This document shows, in pieces, positions 8,163-13,858 of a stretch of DNA of 20,700 nt. The translations under genes and the position numbers were made by a program. The notes under the pieces were generated by a model. It made no database searches. It had not been told where the DNA came from and worked only from the letters and a program-made list of their open reading frames with translations. The stretch comes from M0108 sp937862735 (GTDB lineage: Bacteria > Pseudomonadota > Gammaproteobacteria > Chromatiales > Chromatiaceae), in NCBI GenBank assembly GCA_937862735.1, contig CALMDH010000219.1, positions 1 through 20,700 on the forward strand, in the 5' to 3' direction. How positions within the stretch are numbered: the stretch's first letter is position 1; every line of letters starts with the position of its first letter.

Positions 8163-9293
8163 ATGCGTACGTTGCTGTCCGCCCTGTTGGCTTGCTGTTC
8201 CCTGTCCCCCGCCCTGGCGTTGGGCGCACCCACGACGGGACTCATGGCCGGAACAACGGCCGGACCCATAACCGGACCCGCGGCCGGAACGGCAGCCGGA
8301 CCGGCGGCAGGTCCCGCCGCTGGAACGTCGACCGGACCTACGACCGCACCTAGGGTCGGAACGACGGCAGGACCCACGGCCAAAGCAGTACCCGAATCCA
8401 CCGCCAGGCCAGCGACTGAGCCAGCGGCCTCCTATCGCTTCGTCATCATCCCCAAGGTGGTCCATCCCTGGTTCGACCTGGTGCACGATGGTGCCAAACA
8501 AGCGGCCCGGATGATCGAGCAACAAACCGGCTGGCCGGTGACCCTGGACTATCAGCCCCCCCAGAAGGCGGAGGTGGCCGAACAGTTGCGCCTCCTGGAG
8601 CAGGCGATCGCGTCCAATCCCGATGGGATCGCCATGGATCTGCTCGACGACCAGGCCGAGCAGGCCAGCCTGGCCCTGGCTCGCCGGCAGGGCATCCCCC
8701 TGGTCCTCTTCGACTCCGAGCCGCCGGCCGGGATGGCAGTGCCCTACGTTGGTAACGACTTCTGCGAACAGGCGCGGCTGGCGGCCTCGCGCCTGGTGAC
8801 CCTGTTGGGGGGCGAGGGCGAAGTGGCCATCATGTTGGGCGTCCCCACCGCCGTGAACCATCGGATTCGTGCCGAGTGCCATGAGCGGGTCTTCCAGGAG
8901 CACCCCGGCATCAAACTGGTGGCCAAGGGCATCGACCACGACGATATCGATACCGCCCGGGAGCAGGCCAAGGCCATCATGGCCGAGCATCCCCGGTTGC
9001 GGGGCTGGGTATCCTGTGACGCCGGCGGGGTGATCGGTATCGCCCAGGCGCTCAAGGAGGCCAACCTCACCGGCCAGGTCTACAACGTTGGCCTGGATGA
9101 CCTGCCGGAGACCATCCAACTCATCCGCGAGGGCGTTGTCGACTCCACCTATGCCACCAAGCCCCACACCCAGGGCTATTGGTCGATCATCACCCTTTGG
9201 CAGGCCAAGCTGGGGGCGCCCCTGCCGATGGACATTGATACCGGTATAGGCATCGTCACCCGGGACAATGCCGAGAACTATCAGGGCCGGTAG
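8163..9293 (+). CDS. Periplasmic solute-binding protein (RbsB/Peripla_BP_4 type) with an unusual N-terminal tether
   Basis: The 376-residue precursor starts MRTLLSALLACCSLSPALALGA, a standard Sec signal peptide, and the ATG has an excellent GGAGAG ribosome site. After the signal comes about 65 residues of Gly/Thr/Ala/Pro low complexity (GTTAGPITGPAAGTAAGP and onward), then a type I periplasmic binding fold from about residue 92: FVIIPKVVHPWFD, a helix ending in ASNPDGIAMDLLDD, GIPLVLFDSEPP, YVGNDF, GEVAIMLGV, GWVSCDAGGVIGIAQALKEA, VYNVGLDDLPETIQLIREG and ATKPHTQGYWSI. Ligands of this family are sugars, autoinducer-2 or, for TorT-like members, TMAO; the ligand here is not readable. No ABC ATPase or permease is next to it, so a sensory role is possible. 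The tether contains PAAG (39-42), TAAG (43-46), PAAG (47-50) and PAAG (51-54), which resemble LapG cleavage sites. Confidence 0.87.
   Translation: MRTLLSALLACCSLSPALALGAPTTGLMAGTTAGPITGPAAGTAAGPAAGPAAGTSTGPTTAPRVGTTAGPTAKAVPESTARPATEPAASYRFVIIPKVVHPWFDLVHDGAKQAARMIEQQTGWPVTLDYQPPQKAEVAEQLRLLEQAIASNPDGIAMDLLDDQAEQASLALARRQGIPLVLFDSEPPAGMAVPYVGNDFCEQARLAASRLVTLLGGEGEVAIMLGVPTAVNHRIRAECHERVFQEHPGIKLVAKGIDHDDIDTAREQAKAIMAEHPRLRGWVSCDAGGVIGIAQALKEANLTGQVYNVGLDDLPETIQLIREGVVDSTYATKPHTQGYWSIITLWQAKLGAPLPMDIDTGIGIVTRDNAENYQGR
8226..8430 (+). repeat. In-frame low-complexity Gly/Thr/Ala/Pro coding tract
   Basis: Codons for G, P, T and A alternate irregularly in blocks of four (G-P-A-A, G-T-A-A, G-T-T-A), encoding roughly residues 22-90 of the binding-protein precursor. 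Bases 8277-8324 encode four consecutive x-A-A-G tetrapeptides. Such tracts expand and contract easily in multiples of three bases, so their length may vary between strains. Confidence 0.8.
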
Positions 9294-9477
9294 GGCTTCG
9301 AATGTGACCGTTTAGACCCCCTCTCCCCAACCCTCCCCCGCCAGGGGGGAGGGGGCAAGAGAATCATCGGCTTGTGCTAACTGCTGGTGCAGACCATGCC
9401 AGTTCAGGCGGTAGGGGGGTGTGATCGGCTGCTTTCAGGTTTGAGTTGCCACTTCAATCAAGGGTGCAATAACCACG
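9294..9477. other. Intergenic region before the diguanylate cyclase gene
   Basis: This 184-base gap holds the palindromic repeat copy at 9311-9366. The remaining 111 bases before the cyclase start contain AGGGTG at 9461-9466 as a distant Shine-Dalgarno candidate. I see no convincing promoter pair. Confidence 0.4.
9311..9366 (+). repeat. GC-rich palindromic intergenic repeat, copy 1
   Basis: The element runs TTTAG, then a C/T-rich arm, then the hairpin core CCCTCCCCC-N5-GGGGGAGGG, and ends in CAAGAGAATCA. It matches 10732-10788 almost base for base; differences are one indel or substitution in the leading C-run and two G/A changes. It lies 17 bases after the solute-binding gene stop. It could act as a transcript-end hairpin or be one copy of a dispersed REP-like family. 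Confidence 0.8.
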
Positions 9478-10686
9478 ATGGCGATCAGCGCGGGTGAACA
9501 GGGTGACGGGCGGATAATGGATCATGAGCGGCAGACCGCCGTTTCCGCTCTGCTGCGGATAATCGCCAGATTGAGCGCAACCCTGCCGGCTGACCGCCCC
9601 TGGCTGGCGGAGAACCCGGCTGAACGCCCCTGGCAGGCGGAGCCCCCGGCTGAACGGCCTTGGCAGGCCGAGCCCTCCGATGACCGCCCCTGGCGGATGG
9701 AGGCCCCGGTTGACCAGACCCTTACCAGCCTGACCAGCCATCTGGCCGGGCTGGTCGAGCATTACCTCCGCGAGCAGGCGGAACAGTGGGCCTGGTGTCA
9801 GGATCTGGTCAATCAGAAGGCCGCCCTGGATCAGCATGCCATCGTCAGCATGACCGACCTGGACGGCAACATCACCTATGCCAATGACCTGTTTTGCGCC
9901 ATCAGCGGCTTTTCGCGGGAGGAATTGCTCGGCGCCAACCATCGCATCATCAAATCAAACCATCACCCGATCAGCTTTTATACCGAGCTCTGGTCCACTA
10001 TCACCGATGGTCGGGTCTGGCGGGGCGAGGTCAAGAATTGCCGTAAGAATGGTGAGCACTACTGGGTTTATTCCACCATTATCCCCCTGAAGGACGCCAG
10101 GGGTCACCTGAGCCAGTTCATCTCGATCCGCACCGACATCACCGAGCGCAAGCGCGCCGAGGAGGCCCTGGAGGCGGCCAACGCCGAACTGCGACGGCTC
10201 GCCACCACGGATCGCCTCACCGGCGCCTGGAATCGCCGGCATTTCGAGGACCAAGTGACCCTCGAAATCGAGCGCGTCCAGCGCTACGGCAAGCCCTTGA
10301 CCCTCATCCTGTTCGACATCGATCACTTCAAGGCCATCAACGATCGTTTTGGCCACCTGGTGGGCGATCAGGTCCTCATGGAACTGGTCCGGCGGCTCAG
10401 CCCGAACCTGCGGGCACTGGATGTCCTGGCACGCTGGGGCGGGGAGGAGTTCGCCGTCCTGGCGCCCCATTGTCCTGTGGACGGCGGCCGGCAACTCGCC
10501 GAAAAATTGCGGGCCCTGGTGGCCGCGGAACCTTTCACGGACGTTGGCCAGGTCACCGCCAGCTTCGGAGTGGCCGAATTGCACCCCGAGGAGAGCTTCG
10601 ACGACTGGCTCAAGCGGGTGGATGACGCCCTCTACGCCGCGAAGGCCGGAGGGCGTGATCGGGTGTGTCTGGCAGATTGGGCGTAA
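9478..10686 (+). CDS. PAS-GGDEF diguanylate cyclase with N-terminal RPW repeats
   Basis: A predicted soluble 402-residue enzyme that condenses two GTP into c-di-GMP. Residues 38-78 are four decapeptide repeats of the form (P/S)-x-(D/E)-R-P-W-x-x-E-x. A PAS domain follows at about 115-225 (MTDLDGNITYANDLFCAISGF, ending ITERKRAEE), and then GGDEF from about 237. The active site is GGEEF at 321-325 with FDIDHFKAIND upstream. The inhibitory I-site RxxD (R312, D315) stands exactly five residues before GGEEF, so product inhibition is expected. No EAL domain and no membrane segment are seen. The PAS sequence resembles Aer-type redox PAS domains, but no cofactor can be assigned. An in-frame ATG at 9517 (MDHERQ) is an alternative start. 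Copies of the same palindromic repeat flank the gene on both sides. Confidence 0.93.
   Translation: MAISAGEQGDGRIMDHERQTAVSALLRIIARLSATLPADRPWLAENPAERPWQAEPPAERPWQAEPSDDRPWRMEAPVDQTLTSLTSHLAGLVEHYLREQAEQWAWCQDLVNQKAALDQHAIVSMTDLDGNITYANDLFCAISGFSREELLGANHRIIKSNHHPISFYTELWSTITDGRVWRGEVKNCRKNGEHYWVYSTIIPLKDARGHLSQFISIRTDITERKRAEEALEAANAELRRLATTDRLTGAWNRRHFEDQVTLEIERVQRYGKPLTLILFDIDHFKAINDRFGHLVGDQVLMELVRRLSPNLRALDVLARWGGEEFAVLAPHCPVDGGRQLAEKLRALVAAEPFTDVGQVTASFGVAELHPEESFDDWLKRVDDALYAAKAGGRDRVCLADWA
9590..9709 (+). repeat. Four tandem 30-bp coding repeats in the cyclase gene
   Basis: Units start at 9590, 9620, 9650 and 9680. Each keeps the pattern CTGA(A/C)CG(C/G)CC(C/T)TGG..GG and encodes a decapeptide with R-P-W in the middle. 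Units 2 and 3 are the most alike at protein level (ERPWQAEP in both); unit 4 has diverged most. The 30-bp period preserves the reading frame. Confidence 0.88.
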
Positions 10687-10836
10687 AAGACACCCGCGGC
10701 GTCTATCATCATTGGGGGGTGAGGTATTCATTTTAGCCCCCCCTCTCCCCAACCCTCCCCCACCAGGGGGGAGGGAGCAAGAGAATCAGACGGTTGTATC
10801 GCCGAAGCCCTCCTGGGGCGCGAGCGATCCGAACGA
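10687..10836. other. Intergenic region between cyclase and CheB-CheR fusion
   Basis: This 150-base gap contains the second palindromic repeat (10732-10788). The hairpin lies 45 bases after the cyclase stop in the sense orientation and could attenuate read-through into the downstream genes. No U-run follows it. Confidence 0.4.
10732..10788 (+). repeat. GC-rich palindromic intergenic repeat, copy 2
   Basis: Same orientation and nearly the same sequence as 9311-9366, including the TTTAG start, the CCCTCCCCC/GGGGGAGGG stem and the CAAGAGAATCA tail. Similarity stops abruptly on both sides of the element. Confidence 0.8.
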
Positions 10837-13797
10837 ATGCGTGGTGAGTACCTCGTGAGCGATAGCGTGAATTCCCGGAAGGCAGCGGCGGAGCCCCCAA
10901 TCGTGGCAGCAGAACCCCTTGGCATGGTACCTGAACCCCCGGAAGCGGAATCCCGGCCATCAACAGGCCTGCCGACGGAAGTTTCGGAGGCAAGGGAAAA
11001 GGCTCAGGCAGAGGTTCCGGACACGGTGCTAGATTCGGTCCCGGCCCCAATACCTGCTCCGCCACCGGCTCCAGCCCAGATCCTTGCTCCGACCCCGACC
11101 CCGACCCCGACCCCGTCCCCACCACTGGCCCCCCCCTCCGCTCCAACCTCTGCCCCGTCCCCGCCACTGGCCCCACCCTCCGCTCCAACCTCTGCCCCGT
11201 CCCCGACACCGGTCCAGCGGGAAGCCTTCCCCATCGTCGGCATCGGCGCCTCCGCCGGGGGGCTGGAGGCCCTGGACCAGTTCCTCAGCCATGTCCCCGC
11301 CGACTGCGGCCTGGCCTTCGTCATCGTCGTCCACCTGGACCCCCTGCACAAAGGCACCATGCCGGAACTCCTGCAGCGCAGCACCGCCATGAAGGTGGAG
11401 CAGGTCCGCGACCAGGTCAAAGTCCGCCCCAACCAGGTGTATCTGATCCCGCCCAACCGGGATCTGTCGTTCCTCCATGGGGTGCTGCACCTCTTCGAGC
11501 CCTCACCGGCCCATGGCCTGCGCCTGCCCATCGACTTCTTCTTCCGCTCCCTGGCGGCGGACCAGAAGGACCGCAGCATCGGCGTCATCCTCTCCGGCAT
11601 GGGCAGCGACGGCACCCTGGGGCTGCGGGCGATCAAGGAGGCGGCGGGCCTGACCCTGGTCCAGGACCCCACCGAGGCCAAGTTCGACGGCATGCCGCGT
11701 AGCGCCATCGCCGCCGGTCTGGCGGATATCGTCGCCCCCGCCGGGGAGCTCTGCGCCCGCCTGCTGGCCTTTCTGCATCCGGCCGTGCCGACCCCGCCCG
11801 GGGAGCCGGTCCTCCTGGCGGAGGACCACAGCGGCCTGGACAAGGTCATCATCCTGCTGCGCAACCATACCGGCCACGACTTCTCCCTCTATAAGAAGAG
11901 CACCCTTTACCGCCGCATCGAGCGGCGCATCCGTCTGCATCAACTGGAGAAGATCGCCCAGTACGTGGGTTACCTCCAGGACAATCCGCCGGAACGGGAG
12001 CTGCTGTTCAAGGAGCTGCTGATCGGGGTGACAAGCTTTTTCCGCGACCCCAGCGCCTGGCAACACCTGCGCGACGAGGTGCTCCCCGCCCTCCTGGCCC
12101 GCCGGCCCGGGGGCGGGCAGTTGCGGGCCTGGGTCGCCGGCTGCTCCACCGGCGAGGAGGCCTATTCCCTGGGCATCGTCTTCCGCGAGGCCCTGGAGAA
12201 GTGCGCCCCCGACCAGCCCTACTCCCTGCAAATCTTCGCCACCGATCTGGACCCGGAGGCCATCGTCACCGCCCGCCTCGGCTTCTATCCCCAGAACATC
12301 ACCGCCGACGTGGCGCCGGAGCGGCTGCGGCGCTTCTTCGTCAAGGAAGAGGATGGCGGCTACCGCATCAGCAAGGAGGTGCGGGAGATGGTGATCTTCG
12401 CCGAGCAAAACGTCATCCAGGACCCCCCCTTTACCAAGATGGACCTGCTCATCTGCCGCAACCTGCTCATCTACTTGACCGCCGAGCTGCAACGCCAGCT
12501 CCTGGCCCTGTTCCACTACAGCCTCAACCCCGGCGGCGTCCTCTTTCTCGGCACCGCCGAGACGGTCAGCGGCTCCAGCGAGCTGTTTTCCACCCTGGAC
12601 GGCAAGTGGCGCTTCTTCCGCCGCGAAACCCCCAGCACCAGCGAGGCCCCCATGCACTTCGCCTTTCCCGCCGCCCGGGTGCTGGCCGAGGGCACCCCTG
12701 ACAACGCCCTCAGCCCGGCGCCGGTCAATCTCAAGGCGCTGCTGGACCAAGTCCTGCTGGAGCGGGTGACGCCGGTGTCCATCCTCGCCACCGCCAAGGG
12801 CGAGATCCTGTTCACCACCGGGCGCACCGGCAAGTATCTGGAGCCGGTCGTCGGCCAGGCCAGCCTCAACCTCTTCGCCATGGCGCGGGAGGGCCTGCGG
12901 GACATCCTGCCCAGCCTCTGCCAGCAGGCCCAGCAACACGCCGGTGGCGTCCCCGCCATCCAGCGCGGCCTGCGCATCCGCACCAACGGCAGTTTCCAGG
13001 TCGTGGACCTCAGCATCCACGACCTACGCGACCCCGAGCCCCTGCGCGGCATGCTGCTGCTGGTCTTCACCGAGGTGGCGGAGGCCCCCGCGCCGCGCCG
13101 CGGTCGCCGCCGGGCGGGCATGGAAGCCCAGACCCCGCTCCCGGAGGAACTGGAGATCCAGCAATTGCGCGAGGCCCTCCAGACCACCCGCGAGGAGATG
13201 CAGACCTCCCAGGAGGAACTGAAATCCGCCAACGAGGAGCTCCAGTCCACCAACGAGGAGTTGCAGTCCACCAACGAGGAGCTGACCACCTCCAAGGAAG
13301 AGATGCAGTCCCTGAACGAGGAGTTGCAGACGGTCAACACCGAACTCCAGGCCAAGGTGGACAACCTGTCGCGGGTCAACGACGACATGAAGAACCTGCT
13401 CGACAGCACCGAGATCGCCACCCTGTTCCTGGAGGAGGATCTGCGCATCCGCCGTTTCACCTCCCAGGCCGCCAAGCTCATCAACCTGATCCCCGGCGAT
13501 GTCGGCCGTCCCATCACCCACATTGCCTCGGAGGTGCTCTACCCGGAGCTGGCCCAGGACGTGGCCGAGGTGTTGCGCAGCCTGATCTTCAGCGAAAAGC
13601 TCATCGGCACCCAGGATGGCCGCTGGTTTAACGCCCGCATCATGCCCTACCGCACCCTGGACAACCGCATCGATGGGGTGGTGGTGACCCTGGTGGACAT
13701 GACCAAGTCCAAGCGGCTGGAGAACGAATTGCGCCAGGCCCTGGCGGAGCTTGGCCGCCTGGCCGAGGTGCCGTCGCGGGCAACCAGCGACCCATGA
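10837..13797 (+). CDS. CheB-CheR fusion: methylesterase, methyltransferase, coiled coil and PAS
   Basis: The 986-residue protein begins with about 125 residues rich in Pro and Ala. A CheB methylesterase domain (about 128-320) carries the triad S139 in GASAGG, H166 in VVHLDP and D258 in SGMGSDGT. A CheR methyltransferase (about 348-615) follows, with LYRRIERRI, TSFFRDP, the SAM loop GCSTGEEAYS (near 434), FATDLD and LICRNLLIYL. Next is a PAS-like region, a regular coiled coil built on (S/T)xNEELQ heptads (about 769-850), and a C-terminal PAS domain. CheB normally has an N-terminal receiver; here it is replaced by the Pro-rich tail. Such fusions occur widely in Gram-negatives and usually signal with hybrid kinases rather than flagellar chemoreceptors; none of the latter is seen. 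A GTG at 10855 (VSDSVNS), preceded by GGTGAG, is an alternative start. A hybrid kinase follows after 61 bases. Confidence 0.93.
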   Translation: MRGEYLVSDSVNSRKAAAEPPIVAAEPLGMVPEPPEAESRPSTGLPTEVSEAREKAQAEVPDTVLDSVPAPIPAPPPAPAQILAPTPTPTPTPSPPLAPPSAPTSAPSPPLAPPSAPTSAPSPTPVQREAFPIVGIGASAGGLEALDQFLSHVPADCGLAFVIVVHLDPLHKGTMPELLQRSTAMKVEQVRDQVKVRPNQVYLIPPNRDLSFLHGVLHLFEPSPAHGLRLPIDFFFRSLAADQKDRSIGVILSGMGSDGTLGLRAIKEAAGLTLVQDPTEAKFDGMPRSAIAAGLADIVAPAGELCARLLAFLHPAVPTPPGEPVLLAEDHSGLDKVIILLRNHTGHDFSLYKKSTLYRRIERRIRLHQLEKIAQYVGYLQDNPPERELLFKELLIGVTSFFRDPSAWQHLRDEVLPALLARRPGGGQLRAWVAGCSTGEEAYSLGIVFREALEKCAPDQPYSLQIFATDLDPEAIVTARLGFYPQNITADVAPERLRRFFVKEEDGGYRISKEVREMVIFAEQNVIQDPPFTKMDLLICRNLLIYLTAELQRQLLALFHYSLNPGGVLFLGTAETVSGSSELFSTLDGKWRFFRRETPSTSEAPMHFAFPAARVLAEGTPDNALSPAPVNLKALLDQVLLERVTPVSILATAKGEILFTTGRTGKYLEPVVGQASLNLFAMAREGLRDILPSLCQQAQQHAGGVPAIQRGLRIRTNGSFQVVDLSIHDLRDPEPLRGMLLLVFTEVAEAPAPRRGRRRAGMEAQTPLPEELEIQQLREALQTTREEMQTSQEELKSANEELQSTNEELQSTNEELTTSKEEMQSLNEELQTVNTELQAKVDNLSRVNDDMKNLLDSTEIATLFLEEDLRIRRFTSQAAKLINLIPGDVGRPITHIASEVLYPELAQDVAEVLRSLIFSEKLIGTQDGRWFNARIMPYRTLDNRIDGVVVTLVDMTKSKRLENELRQALAELGRLAEVPSRATSDP
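11116..11199 (+). repeat. Two 42-bp coding repeats plus TP hexamers in the Pro-rich linker
   Basis: Copy A (11116-11157) and copy B (11158-11199) each encode SPPLAPPSAPTSAP and differ by very few bases. Immediately upstream (about 11091-11115) is a run of ACCCCG-type hexamers encoding TPTPTPTP. All periods are multiples of three. Confidence 0.88.
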
Positions 13798-13848
13798 GGC
13801 CAGCGAGCCATCACTCATACGGGTACCGAAACCGAAAAGCACCGCGCC

Positions 13849-13853
13849 AGGAG
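13849..13853 (+). promoter_or_regulatory. Ribosome-binding site of the hybrid kinase
   Basis: AGGAG stands five bases before the ATG at 13859. It decides that start against the open frame beginning at 13751, which would overlap the end of the CheB-CheR gene and adds nothing family-like. Confidence 0.75.
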
Positions 13854-13858
13854 AGCCG

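Noticed and set aside
8148..9167. 339-codon open frame on the minus strand
   Set aside because: Antisense to the solute-binding protein. Its Gly/Arg/Ser-rich end is only the complement of the low-complexity tether.
9311..10788. A CRISPR array or insertion sequence from the paired repeats
   Set aside because: There are only two copies with a gene of about 1.2 kb between them, no spacer periodicity, no transposase and no terminal inverted repeats or target duplication.
11503..13020. 505-codon open frame on the minus strand
   Set aside because: Antisense to the CheB-CheR gene; biased composition (G, D, L, Q) and no motif.
13230..13320. Tandem 21-bp repeats in the CheB-CheR gene as a novel repeat element
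   Set aside because: They encode the NEELQST heptads of the coiled coil typical of CheBR fusions, so the protein fold explains the periodicity.
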